From NCBI RefSeq assembly GCF_030851345.1, contig NZ_JALPNU010000014.1, forward strand, positions 33,247 to 97,246: a stretch of 64,000 bases of DNA, given 5' to 3'. Of this stretch, positions 19,401-27,732 are shown one piece after another (position 1 is the first letter of the stretch; every line of letters starts with the position of its first letter). The translations under genes and the position numbers were made by a program. The stretch comes from Marinifilum sp. D714 (GTDB taxonomy: Bacteria > Bacteroidota > Bacteroidia > Bacteroidales > Marinifilaceae). The notes below the pieces were generated by a model. That model did no database searches and had not been told where the DNA came from. It was given only the letters and a program-made list of their open reading frames with translations.

Positions 19401-20089
19401 CAAATCTCGAAGGTTATTCTTCAAATAGTTTATTTTCGATACCATTTGCAGGATTAAATGCTAATGGAATTCCTCAGTTTTATGGACCAAATGGTAAAAT
19501 AATTCAAAAGCTTAATTTACAGAAGAGAATTGATATTCTAAAATATCTGAAATATGAGGGACAAACTACACCAAAAGGTTTTGGAGGTTTGGAGAACATT
19601 TTTCATTACAAAAATTGGACACTATCAATAGGATTAAATTATCGATTTGGAAATAAAATTAGACTTGAAGATGCATTTAGCAATAGCTATGATGATTATT
19701 CAAGCCTTCCAGGTGGACTAAAGAATCGATGGAAGAAAGCCGGCGATGAGAATAGAACCAATATTCCGGTTGTATTAACCCGATGGAAATCTGAAGAATT
19801 AAATGATTCAGGATTAAATCCATATAAACTATATAATAAAAGTACTGTTCGTGTTGCAGATGGAAGTTTTGTTAGACTTAAAAATATTGGAATAGTATAT
19901 CAATTGCCACAATCTTGGCTAAATTTAATGAATTTGAGTTCGGCAAGTTTAAAATTACAGGCCTACAATATTGCCTTACTTTATTCGGATAAAAAATTAA
20001 ATGGAGTTGATCCTGAGTTTTTTCAGTCAGGAGGAATTTCACTTCCAATGTCCAGAACTTACAGTTTTTCTGTTAACTTAGCCTTCTAA
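16460..20089 (+). CDS. SusC/RagA-type TonB-dependent transporter with STN signalling domain
   Basis: A 1209-residue outer-membrane transporter. Order: signal peptide (about 1-30), STN domain (about 33-107, MKGASLIEVMSEIKEKTNYTFLYN), carboxypeptidase-D-like beta sandwich (about 128-190, PGVSVMIKGT), plug with SusC signatures KPLWVVDGVV and LKDASATALYGAKAMNGVIVITTKKG, then the barrel ending in an aromatic-rich SVNLAF. The STN domain explains the sigma/FecR pair just upstream: substrate binding outside is relayed to FecR. It works with the SusD-like lipoprotein 21 bases downstream. The substrate is not evident, as no glycoside hydrolase lies nearby. Confidence 0.97.
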   Translation: MQKRKEFFAIRLLFFFFLFVCFGLKSKAFPQEERLELRMKGASLIEVMSEIKEKTNYTFLYNVDDIKKIRNISLSGIPKSVKEILKECLAGSGLTYEIRDKVIILKPDSNIKIPDPKLHKAIKKIKKLNGNVTDNKGMILPGVSVMIKGTYFGTSTDINGNYSLIASNDPDIVLVFSFIGMKTKEVSVGELERINVELLPSDQKLNEVLVTTGFQKIDRSLFTGSANKLNQIDIALNGIADVSRSLQGHISGVQVDNISGTFGISPIVRIRGKASINGSNKPLWVVDGVVQEDIIELTNNDLTSGNLSTVLSSGVVGLNPDDIESFQILKDASATALYGAKAMNGVIVITTKKGKTGKLKVTYSGSAIVRQKPAYSQFDILSSDEEMEVYEELYDKGWIDIAKAASAANHGAMSKMFYEIANNNVSWGPHGGLNYQFLSKYANSNTDWFDVLFRNSLSQQHSFSISGGSDKSRFYTSIGYYTDEGQTLADEVKNYTALLKGEFDVSKRLKLGFKVSGNIRDQRLPGSKDRKFEPIDGLYERNFDVNPYNYALYTSRSIRPFDDNGNLEYFRRNYTPFNILYELDHNYVNVDVDDLLFQGEVQYAITSKLRFRSIFQGRWVNTLREQKIHEKSNHAEAYRADDPLFVNRNSFLFDDPDYPEKEPYTVLDQGGFYNTTKNSLTSYFIRNIIDWNLKSDQNHIVNLLFGQEIRYTNRKETHNEIWGHLYDKGGISITNPMVVKYLKFRDQTDYYRRKEKYRFAGVFLTGAYSYKGKYILNSTFRYDGDNRQGKNSDSRYLPTWNVSGAWNIHGENFMKSIGFMDRLKLKATYGLSGDNGIGVSPSLILKSGAPLRSNDEDGEDILYIDELANKGLTWEKLYEFNLGVELEMFNGRFYTDIEYFRRRSKDLLGFVTTSGIGGIRKKYGNVGEMKINGIEFTLSTKNVNTKYFNWDTHFTFSYAKDKVSKYFDEPRIADAIQSLGTNLEGYSSNSLFSIPFAGLNANGIPQFYGPNGKIIQKLNLQKRIDILKYLKYEGQTTPKGFGGLENIFHYKNWTLSIGLNYRFGNKIRLEDAFSNSYDDYSSLPGGLKNRWKKAGDENRTNIPVVLTRWKSEELNDSGLNPYKLYNKSTVRVADGSFVRLKNIGIVYQLPQSWLNLMNLSSASLKLQAYNIALLYSDKKLNGVDPEFFQSGGISLPMSRTYSFSVNLAF

Positions 20090-20110
20090 GTTTAAACTAC
20101 TTGCTCTTTC

Positions 20111-21532
20111 ATGAATAGAATTTTTGGCATATTACTCATAACTGTATTTTCAATTTCATGTGATTCTTATCTTGATGAAAATCCAGATGATAGAAAAGAG
20201 CTGCAAACAGTTAAAGATGTTGCCAAATTAGTTGCTAATTCGTACAATGAAAGTACATATCTTTTTATCGAATGGATGACAGATAATGTGTCGGCCATTC
20301 CCGACAATACACAAAGAGATCATATGACAGAGGCCTTTCAATGGAGTTCAATGGATTCTTATGAAGCTCAGGAATCTACTACTTACTTTTGGGAAAATTC
20401 ATATTATGCAATTGCTCATTGTAACGAAGCTTTGGCTGTTATTGATAACGTTTCTGGTGATGATGATTTTAGAGCAGTTGTTAGAGGTGAAGCATTAATA
20501 TCGAGAGCTTATAATCATTTCATATTGGTGAATATTTTTTCAAAACATTATAAAGAGGAAACATCAGAAAATGATTTGGGCATTCCTTACGTGGAAGTAG
20601 TAGAGGATGAACTGTTTAAAAGCTATTCAAGAGGTTCGGTTAAAGATGTTTACGATAAAATTGAAAGAGATTTAACTACAGGACTCTCTTTATTAAGGGA
20701 TGATTATTTTATTGGATCAAAAAAATATCATTTCACAAGAAAAGCAGCGTATGCCTTTGCTGCACGATTCTTTCTTTATAAAAAAGACTATTCAAGTAGT
20801 TTAAAGTACTGTAATTTGGTTCTTGATGGTGATCCAAATGCTTATGTGAGGGATTTATTTAAAATTTACCAAGGAACTACTTTTGATGAAATGGCGGCTA
20901 AAAACTCCGACGTAAATGAAAAATCCAATTTAATTGCAATACGAAAAGAATCATTTTATGCCAGGGCTAATTATGGTTACAGGAGTGATAAAAAGATTTT
21001 CAATGACCTTTTTAATAATAATATTCAAGAGGAATTAGATGTTAGGGATCAGCGGTGGAGTTATAGTACTGGAGCTATTGTTGTTCCAAAATACCATGAG
21101 CTGTTCCGCTATACAACTTCCAATACAGGTTTTCCCTATTTTATTCAAAGTGAATTAAAAGGAGAAGAGGTGCTTCTGAATAGAATGGAATGTTACATTA
21201 TGCAAGGTGAATATGAAATTGCATTAAAGGATTATCATACTCTTGCGGCAAAAAGATATTTGGATGGAGGTAAGCTGGATTTGAATAAAATAAAAGAGTA
21301 TTATTCTCTGTCAGATGTAAAAAATGCCATGAAACTTTTTTTACTGGATGAAAGAAGAAAAGAGTTTTTAGATGAGGGATTAAGATGGTTTGATATTAAG
21401 AGATTCGAACTTTCGATTACACATAAAGACATTCAGAATAATACTTTTCAACTTATTCCGAATGATATAAGAACTGCAGTACAAATTCCACAATCTGCCA
21501 GAGTAAATGGTTTATTTCCTAATCCAAGATAG
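20111..21532 (+). CDS. SusD/RagB-family nutrient-binding lipoprotein
   Basis: A 473-residue lipoprotein; the lipobox is SISC with Cys17 and is followed by DSYLDENPDDR, a standard SusD opening. The TPR-like core has FWENSYYAIAHCNEAL and RGEALISRAYNHFILVN. The C-terminal LDERRKEFLDEGLRWFDIKRF is the RagB/SusD signature. It forms the lid of the SusC transporter at the cell surface. It is two bases away from the next gene, so translation is probably coupled. Confidence 0.97.
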   Translation: MNRIFGILLITVFSISCDSYLDENPDDRKELQTVKDVAKLVANSYNESTYLFIEWMTDNVSAIPDNTQRDHMTEAFQWSSMDSYEAQESTTYFWENSYYAIAHCNEALAVIDNVSGDDDFRAVVRGEALISRAYNHFILVNIFSKHYKEETSENDLGIPYVEVVEDELFKSYSRGSVKDVYDKIERDLTTGLSLLRDDYFIGSKKYHFTRKAAYAFAARFFLYKKDYSSSLKYCNLVLDGDPNAYVRDLFKIYQGTTFDEMAAKNSDVNEKSNLIAIRKESFYARANYGYRSDKKIFNDLFNNNIQEELDVRDQRWSYSTGAIVVPKYHELFRYTTSNTGFPYFIQSELKGEEVLLNRMECYIMQGEYEIALKDYHTLAAKRYLDGGKLDLNKIKEYYSLSDVKNAMKLFLLDERRKEFLDEGLRWFDIKRFELSITHKDIQNNTFQLIPNDIRTAVQIPQSARVNGLFPNPR

Positions 21533-21534
21533 AG

Positions 21535-22443
21535 ATGAACTACAGAAACTTTAATATTGGACTTTTTTTAATTGGTATTGTAATAACAATGCTTATTACA
21601 GCATGTAATAAATCAGATGATGTCGAATATAAAGCACCGGACGTAATATTGTCTAACCATCCAAATGATATTTATATAAGGGAGAATATTCTTAACAGAT
21701 ATGGAACGGCAATAAGATGGGAGTGGGATCAACGTTTTTTGAATAAGGATCAAACAGCAGATCCAATTAAGGAAGATTTGGTTATTCCAGTAACTAAATT
21801 GATAGAGGAACTGTGGATAAAACCTTTTCTTGTATTGTCTGATGATTCAAAATTATTCATTCATGAATATATGCCTAAAGAGTTGGTATATATAGGATCA
21901 TATATTTATGAAAGTGAAGGGGAAAGGATGTTGGGGTATGCCGAAAGTGGCGCCAGAGTTATTTTAATAAATTTAAATTCATTTGATTTGAATGATCGAA
22001 TTTGGTTAGAAAATCAATTGATAACAATGCATCATGAATTTTCCCATATTGTTCATCAAAAGAAAGGATTACCCAATGAGTACAATAATATTTCACCTTC
22101 AGGATATATAGGAGAAGGTTGGAGAAATGGAGTATCATTATCAGATGCGATTAAGCGAGGGATGGTGAGTGCTTATGCTACGAAAAATCAATTTGAAGAT
22201 TTTGCTCAACTTACGTCTCACTTTTTTGTTCAGGATACTGTTTATTTTAATTCGACTTACCTAAAAGATTCGAATTGTGAAGATTTTTCCGATCCTAATT
22301 CGTGTATAGAATTTAACAATGGGAAGGAATTAATTAGAACAAAATTGGATTTGATCAGGAAGTTTTATTCAGAAGAATTTAGCATTAATATAGATGTGCT
22401 AAGAGATACGATTCAAAGTAGAATGTCAGCTTACAAGAATTAA
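21535..22443 (+). CDS. Putative zinc metallohydrolase lipoprotein linked to SusCD
   Basis: A 302-residue lipoprotein with lipobox Cys24 (LITACN). A zinc-binding HEFSH (HExxH, residues 167-171) lies in TMHHEFSHIVHQKKG. This arrangement, a HExxH lipoprotein directly after a SusC/SusD pair, matches the known family of substrate-import-associated zinc metallohydrolase lipoproteins. It probably trims a substrate, perhaps a peptide or glycoprotein, at the cell surface for import. The catalytic activity has not been shown for the family, as far as I know. It ends the operon. Confidence 0.82.
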   Translation: MNYRNFNIGLFLIGIVITMLITACNKSDDVEYKAPDVILSNHPNDIYIRENILNRYGTAIRWEWDQRFLNKDQTADPIKEDLVIPVTKLIEELWIKPFLVLSDDSKLFIHEYMPKELVYIGSYIYESEGERMLGYAESGARVILINLNSFDLNDRIWLENQLITMHHEFSHIVHQKKGLPNEYNNISPSGYIGEGWRNGVSLSDAIKRGMVSAYATKNQFEDFAQLTSHFFVQDTVYFNSTYLKDSNCEDFSDPNSCIEFNNGKELIRTKLDLIRKFYSEEFSINIDVLRDTIQSRMSAYKN

Positions 22444-22465
22444 TATAGAATCTTTCATCCACCAT

Positions 22466-22481
22466 ACTGGTTCGTATCAGT
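22466..22481. promoter_or_regulatory. Candidate operator of GntR regulator (own promoter)
   Basis: Imperfect palindrome ACTGGTTCGTATCAGT overlapping the -33 region of the gntR promoter. It matches 12 of 16 positions of the reverse complement of the site at 23646-23661 before galK. Confidence 0.5.
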
Positions 22482-22500
22482 TGGGAATTTGTTACCTTTG
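22471..22500 (+). promoter_or_regulatory. Promoter of the gntR gene
   Basis: TTCG at 22471-22474 (one change from TTTG), 18 bases, then TACCTTTG at 22493-22500. Transcription would begin near 22506. Confidence 0.5.
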
Positions 22501-22532
22501 TATTTATACGCATGCAAATAAATACAATAAAG

Positions 22533-23546
22533 ATGCCTTCTAAAATATTTAATGTAAGTACTGATTCGGGCATTCCGAAATACAAACAGTTAATCAACTC
22601 TTTACTACAATCAATTGATAAAGGACTTGTAAATGTTGGAGATAGGATACCTTCGATTAATGCAATTTGTAAAGAATTTGGTTTATCCAGAGATACTGTT
22701 CTTGTTGCATATAATGAGTTAAAAATTCGAGGAGTAATATCTTCAGTTCCTGGTAAGGGCTACTACTTGGCAAGTACTTCAACTCGATTTAAAAAGAATA
22801 TTTTTCTACTCTTCGAAGAATTTAATGTATTCAAAGAGATATTATACAATTCCTTTATTGAGAATTTAAACGATAAGGCAAATGTTGATATTTATTTTCA
22901 TCATTTTAACCGTAAAGTTTTTAAAGAGTTAATTGATAACAACAATGGCAAGTATACTTCTTATATAATTATGCCTGCAAAGTTTAATGATGCTTATAAT
23001 GTATTGCAACAGCTGCCTGAAAATGAAGTCTATATTCTTGACCAAACTAATGCTGCATTAAAAAAACATTACCCTGCGATATATCAGAATTTTGAAAAGG
23101 ATGTATTTAATGCTCTAGAATCAGGATTGAACCTATTGGAAAAATATAAGAAAATCTATTTTGTATATCCTGGAGGAAAAGAGCCAATAGGACAATTGAA
23201 AGGATTTAAAAAGTTTGCTACACATTATCAGGATAAGTGGGAATTAGAAGTGATTGAAACTTTAGAAAGTCATAAAATTGCAATAGGTGAGGTTTATATA
23301 GTTCCTAGCGATAATGATTTGGTAACTCTTGTAAAGGAAGCAAAGTCTGAGAAATTGAAAATTGGTTCAGATTTAGGTATAATTTCTTACAATGATACGC
23401 CATTAAAAGAAGTAGTTGCCGATGGAATTACCACAATTAGTACAGATTTTAAAGAAATGGGTAGGTTATTGGCTGACATGGTTATTAATTCTAAAAATGA
23501 GTTAATTGAAAATGAGTCTAAGTTGATAAAAAGAAATTCCTTGTAA
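22533..23546 (+). CDS. GntR-family transcriptional regulator with periplasmic-binding-like sensor domain
   Basis: A 337-residue regulator. Residues about 1-75 are a GntR winged helix (GIPKYKQLINSLLQSI, GDRIPSINAICKEFGLSRDTVLVAYNELKIRGVI). The rest resembles the LacI/periplasmic binding fold used for effector binding (VFYPGGK-type strands, LGIISYNDTPLKEVVADGITTISTDFKEMG). The start at 22533 is chosen because the predicted transcript begins near 22506; an upstream ATG at 22512 would leave almost no leader. Its position just before galK, and similar sites in both promoters, suggest it controls itself and the galactose operon. Confidence 0.9.
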   Translation: MPSKIFNVSTDSGIPKYKQLINSLLQSIDKGLVNVGDRIPSINAICKEFGLSRDTVLVAYNELKIRGVISSVPGKGYYLASTSTRFKKNIFLLFEEFNVFKEILYNSFIENLNDKANVDIYFHHFNRKVFKELIDNNNGKYTSYIIMPAKFNDAYNVLQQLPENEVYILDQTNAALKKHYPAIYQNFEKDVFNALESGLNLLEKYKKIYFVYPGGKEPIGQLKGFKKFATHYQDKWELEVIETLESHKIAIGEVYIVPSDNDLVTLVKEAKSEKLKIGSDLGIISYNDTPLKEVVADGITTISTDFKEMGRLLADMVINSKNELIENESKLIKRNSL

Positions 23547-23567
23547 AAAATAATTAAATAAGTTGTG

Positions 23568-23595
23568 AAGCTCTGATTCTGATGAATTAGGGCTT
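23568..23595 (+). terminator. Intrinsic terminator after gntR
   Basis: Twelve-pair stem (two G-U pairs) between 23568-23579 and 23584-23595, four-base loop, then a long T-rich run. Confidence 0.8.
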
Positions 23596-23611
23596 TTATT
23601 TTTTTAGATCG

Positions 23612-23642
23612 TTTGTATTTATATAAAAAAAATCTAAATTTG
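23612..23642 (+). promoter_or_regulatory. Promoter of the galactose operon
   Basis: TTTG at 23612-23615, 19 bases, then TAAATTTG at 23635-23642: ideal phylum consensus. Transcription should begin near 23648, inside the candidate operator. Confidence 0.75.
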
Positions 23643-23645
23643 CCT

Positions 23646-23661
23646 ACCAGTACCAACCAGT
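23646..23661. promoter_or_regulatory. Candidate GntR operator upstream of galK
   Basis: Two ACCAGT copies ten bases apart (23646-23651 and 23656-23661), one helical turn, sitting over the expected transcription start. The reverse complement resembles the site in the gntR promoter. Confidence 0.5.
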
Positions 23662-23672
23662 AAGAAATAAAT

Positions 23673-24836
23673 ATGCAAGTTGAAGAATTAAAGATTGAGT
23701 TTGAAAAATTATATGGGCAAGGTGATTGTCATGTGTATTTTTCTCCGGGTCGTGTAAATTTAATTGGAGAACATACCGATTATAACGGAGGATTTGTTTT
23801 TCCATGTGCATTGTCATTTGGAACCTATTGTTTGATTAGGAAAACAGATAATGATTATATCCAACTTAGATCTTTAAATCAGAATAAATTTTACAAGATA
23901 TCACTTGAGGAAATAACAAAACGATTAGGAAAAGGAAACTGGGCAAATTATGTTCTTGGCGTAATTGCTCAATTTAAAAAAGATGGGCAAATTCCTAATT
24001 GTGGTGCGGATTTGTTATTCTGGGGAAACGTACCTAATGGTGCAGGTTTATCATCTTCGGCTTCTTTAGAGGTTGTTACAGGAGTAGCAATTAACGAAGA
24101 ATATAATTTTGGCAAAGATCAGTTGAGTATTGTGAAATATAGCCAAAAAGCTGAGCATGAATTTGCTGGTGTAATGTGTGGTATAATGGATCAATTTGCA
24201 TCTGGAATGGGACAGAAAGATCATGCCATATATTTGAACTGTGATAATCTTGAGTACGAATTAGTGCCTGTAAATTTAGAGGGTGCTAAAATAGTTATTG
24301 GAAACACCAATAGCCCTCATAGTTTAGATGAAGGAAAATACAATGAACGAGTTGCTGAATGTCGGGCAGCAGTAAAAGCAATCTCTCCCTCCAAAAAGAT
24401 TGCTAATCTGGGTGAATTATGCCCGGCTGAATTCAACTCATTGAAAAATCTTATAGATGATGATGTGATCAGAAGAAGAGCACGTCATGTTATTAGCGAA
24501 ATTGAAAGAACACAGAAAGCTGTAGTAGAACTTAAAAAAGGAAACTTAAAAGAGTTTGGTCAGTTAATGAATGGTTCTCATGATTCACTTCGTGATGATT
24601 ATGAGGTTACGGGACATGAACTGGATACTATGGTTGAAGCGGCCAGAAAGATTGAAGGTACTATTGGTTCCAGAATGACAGGCGGTGGCTTTGGAGGTTC
24701 AACCGTTAGTCTTGTAAAAGATGAATATGTAGATGAGTTTATTGAGAAAGTAGGCAAGGAATATACCGAGAAAACAGGTATTGTAGGAGAGTTTTATGTT
24801 GCTGAAATTGGTGACGGAGGAAAAAGAATAGAATAA
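23673..24836 (+). CDS. galK: Galactokinase
   Basis: A 387-residue GHMP kinase that phosphorylates galactose at C1, the first committed step of the Leloir pathway. It has the galactokinase signature [15 protein letters not shown] (26-40), the ATP-binding GAGLSSSAS (about 123-131) and the third GHMP motif [12 protein letters not shown] (about 331-342). It is the first gene of a run galK-galT-transporter-galE-galM, with galT 17 bases downstream. A consensus promoter and a candidate GntR operator lie just upstream. Confidence 0.98.
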   Translation: MQVEELKIEFEKLYGQGDCHVYFSPGRVNLIGEHTDYNGGFVFPCALSFGTYCLIRKTDNDYIQLRSLNQNKFYKISLEEITKRLGKGNWANYVLGVIAQFKKDGQIPNCGADLLFWGNVPNGAGLSSSASLEVVTGVAINEEYNFGKDQLSIVKYSQKAEHEFAGVMCGIMDQFASGMGQKDHAIYLNCDNLEYELVPVNLEGAKIVIGNTNSPHSLDEGKYNERVAECRAAVKAISPSKKIANLGELCPAEFNSLKNLIDDDVIRRRARHVISEIERTQKAVVELKKGNLKEFGQLMNGSHDSLRDDYEVTGHELDTMVEAARKIEGTIGSRMTGGGFGGSTVSLVKDEYVDEFIEKVGKEYTEKTGIVGEFYVAEIGDGGKRIE

Positions 24837-24853
24837 TCAAGAAAATATTTCAG

Positions 24854-25900
24854 ATGGCGAAATTTGATTACATTGAAAATCCACATCGTAGATATAATCC
24901 ATTAACTGGTGAATGGATATTGGTATCACCTCACAGGTCAAAAAGACCATGGCAAGGTCAAGTTGAAAAAGTAGTTGAGGAGAAAAGACCTGAATATGAT
25001 CCACAATGTTATTTGTGTCCTGGGAACGAAAGAGTAGGAGGAGAGAACAATCCAGCTTATGAGGATGTTTATTCATTTCAGAATGATTTTAGTGCTTTGT
25101 TGCAAGATACTCCTGAGGGAGAATTTTCGGATGGTGATTTGTTTAAAGCAGAAAGTGAATCGGGAATCTGTAAAGTAATTTGCTTTAGTCCAAACCATAG
25201 CCTTACAGTTCCTGAAATGAAAGTAGAAAATATCCGTAAGGTAGTTGATCTTTGGTGCACAGAATATAAGGAATTAGGAGATAGAGAGGATATTGGCTAT
25301 GTGCAGATATTCGAGAACAAAGGTTCCATTATGGGATGCTCTAATCCACATCCTCACGGACAAATTTGGGCTTCTAAACTGGTGCCTCTCGAGACATCAA
25401 AAGAATCTGAAACTCAATTGGCTTACTTCGAAAAATATGGAAGAACCATGTTGTCTGATTATCTAAAACCGGAACTCGAGAAAAAAGAAAGAATTTTGGT
25501 TGAGAATAATTCTTTTGTAGCTTTAGTACCGTTTTGGGCAGTATGGCCTTTCGAAACAATGATCATTAGCAAAAGGGCAGTGTCAAATCTAATGGAACTG
25601 ACAGATGAGGAGAAAACAGATTTGGCTGATGTTTACAAAAAATTAACGATTATGTACGACAATCTTTTTGAGGTGTCGTTTGCATATTCTGCAGGATTGC
25701 ATCAAGCTCCAACTGATGGAGAAGAACATCCTGAGTGGCATTTACACATGCATTTCTATCCACCTTTGTTACGCTCGGCTAGTGTTAAGAAATTTATGGT
25801 AGGATACGAAATGCTGGGTACGCCACAACGCGATATTACTGCCGAAGGCGCAGCAAAAAGATTGAGAGAACTATCAAAAACACATTATAAATTGAGGTAA
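24854..25900 (+). CDS. galT: Galactose-1-phosphate uridylyltransferase
   Basis: A 348-residue type I GalT that exchanges galactose-1-phosphate and UDP-glucose. The active-site HPHGQ is at residues 166-170, with His168 the uridylylated residue by analogy with the E. coli enzyme. The start region [17 protein letters not shown] and the Cys pair in CYLCPGN (a metal site) fit, as does the C-terminal [15 protein letters not shown]. Second gene of the galactose operon. Confidence 0.98.
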   Translation: MAKFDYIENPHRRYNPLTGEWILVSPHRSKRPWQGQVEKVVEEKRPEYDPQCYLCPGNERVGGENNPAYEDVYSFQNDFSALLQDTPEGEFSDGDLFKAESESGICKVICFSPNHSLTVPEMKVENIRKVVDLWCTEYKELGDREDIGYVQIFENKGSIMGCSNPHPHGQIWASKLVPLETSKESETQLAYFEKYGRTMLSDYLKPELEKKERILVENNSFVALVPFWAVWPFETMIISKRAVSNLMELTDEEKTDLADVYKKLTIMYDNLFEVSFAYSAGLHQAPTDGEEHPEWHLHMHFYPPLLRSASVKKFMVGYEMLGTPQRDITAEGAAKRLRELSKTHYKLR

Positions 25901-25989
25901 TTATCCAGTTGAAATGGATATTAGGGAGAAAATATTTACTTCTGCCTAAAGCTTCCAAAAAACTTTAACCTCAACTAAAATCAAATACA

Positions 25990-27651
25990 ATGGCTAATAC
26001 ATTTTCTTTTCTCGATTATGTGATTTTTATCGTTTACGGTATTGTAATCGTGGGAGTAGGTTTATGGGTGTCGCGTGATAAAGAAGGACATCAAAAAAAT
26101 GCGGATGATTATTTCTTGGCTTCAAAATCTTTGCCTTGGTGGGCAATTGGGGCTTCATTAATTGCTGCTAATATATCTGCAGAGCAATTTATTGGAATGT
26201 CAGGATCTGGTTTTGCAATTGGGTTGGCAATTGCTTCTTATGAGTGGATGGCTGCTTTAACCTTAATTATTGTTGGTAAATACTTTTTGCCAATTTTCAT
26301 TGAGAAAGGACTATACACGATTCCTGAATTTGTAGAGAAACGTTATTCAACAAACCTTAAAACCATTTTGGCTGTTTTCTGGATTGCATTGTATGTCTTT
26401 GTAAATCTTACCTCAGTATTGTATTTGGGAGCTTTAGCTTTAGAAACCATCATGGGTATTCCAATGATTTATGGTGTATTAGGATTGGCTTTGTTTGCAG
26501 CTAGTTATTCACTTTATGGAGGTCTTTCAGCAGTTGCATGGACTGATGTAATTCAGGTTGTTTTCCTGATTTTAGGTGGATTGGTAACCACTTACCTTGC
26601 ATTAGATACTGTTTCAGGAGGAGAAGGTGTACTTGCCGGGTTTAAGCACATTTACGAAGCAGCTCCAGATTCTTTCCATATGATTTTAGATAAAGCTCAT
26701 GATCAATATAAAAACCTTCCTGGTATTGGAGTTATTGTTGGTGGAATGTGGGTTGCTAACCTTTATTATTGGGGATTCAACCAGTATATCATTCAAAGAA
26801 CTTTGGCAGCAAAATCATTGCAAGAATCTCAAAGAGGGATTGTATTTGCAGGTTTTTTGAAGTTGATTATTCCTTTAATTGTTGTGATTCCCGGGATTGC
26901 TGCATATGTGATGGTGAATGATGGAACAATAATGACATCATTGGGAGATGCAGCTCAGAATAATATTCCAACAATGGAATCTGCTGACAAAGCATATCCA
27001 TGGTTGTTACAGTTCTTGCCAACAGGATTAAAAGGTGTGGCATTTGCAGCATTGGCGGCGGCAATTGTTTCGTCACTTGCATCTATGTTGAATTCTACTT
27101 CTACCATCTTTACAATGGATATTTACAAGCCATATTTTAACCCAAATGCAAGTGATAAGCAAACGGTAAATACAGGTCGAATTTCAGCAGCTGTAGCTTT
27201 ATTAATTGCAGGATGTATTGCTCCTCAATTGGCAGGTTTAGATCAGGCTTTCCAATTTATTCAGGAATACACAGGAGTAGTTAGTCCGGGTATCTTGGCC
27301 GTATTTATGTTGGGATTATTCTGGAAAAAATCAACAAACAAAGGTGCTATTGCAGGGGTGTTGGCATCTATTCCAATTGCCATGTATTTTAAAGTGGCTC
27401 CTAATGGATGGGTAGCTGGTACCAGTCTTGAATCTATATTTGTTAATGTTCCTTTTATGGATCAAATGGGATATACAGCAGTTCTTTCGGCATTAGTTAT
27501 CATTTTGGTTAGCCACCTACAGAATAAGGGTGCTGATGATGAAAAAGGGATAGAGATTAGCAGAAAAACATTTGCAACAGGTAAGGTATTTAATATTGTT
27601 GCTTATACCATTTGCATTTTATTGGTTGCTTTGTACGCAATCTTCTGGTAG
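25990..27651 (+). CDS. Sodium/sugar symporter (SSS/SGLT family), probably galactose importer
   Basis: A 553-residue polytopic membrane protein with about 13-14 helices. SGLT-type signatures are ASLIAANISAEQFIGMSGSGFAIGLA near the start and NLYYWGFNQYIIQRTLAAKSLQE in the middle. Members move sugar, inositol or similar solutes with sodium. Placement between galT and galE makes galactose, or glucose/galactose, the most likely substrate; sequence alone cannot settle this. Confidence 0.9.
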   Translation: MANTFSFLDYVIFIVYGIVIVGVGLWVSRDKEGHQKNADDYFLASKSLPWWAIGASLIAANISAEQFIGMSGSGFAIGLAIASYEWMAALTLIIVGKYFLPIFIEKGLYTIPEFVEKRYSTNLKTILAVFWIALYVFVNLTSVLYLGALALETIMGIPMIYGVLGLALFAASYSLYGGLSAVAWTDVIQVVFLILGGLVTTYLALDTVSGGEGVLAGFKHIYEAAPDSFHMILDKAHDQYKNLPGIGVIVGGMWVANLYYWGFNQYIIQRTLAAKSLQESQRGIVFAGFLKLIIPLIVVIPGIAAYVMVNDGTIMTSLGDAAQNNIPTMESADKAYPWLLQFLPTGLKGVAFAALAAAIVSSLASMLNSTSTIFTMDIYKPYFNPNASDKQTVNTGRISAAVALLIAGCIAPQLAGLDQAFQFIQEYTGVVSPGILAVFMLGLFWKKSTNKGAIAGVLASIPIAMYFKVAPNGWVAGTSLESIFVNVPFMDQMGYTAVLSALVIILVSHLQNKGADDEKGIEISRKTFATGKVFNIVAYTICILLVALYAIFW

Positions 27652-27675
27652 AGAAAAAAATAAAACAAAATATTG

Positions 27676-27709
27676 CGATGACACACTTGCTCAATTAAGT
27701 GTGTCATTG
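27676..27709 (+). terminator. Intercistronic hairpin between transporter and galE copy 2
   Basis: Stem CGATGACACACTT/AAGTGTGTCATTG with an eight-base loop and no T-run. It may stabilise the upstream mRNA or lower galE-galM output rather than end transcription. Confidence 0.55.
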
Positions 27710-27732
27710 TTGTAAAGTATCAAATTATAAGG

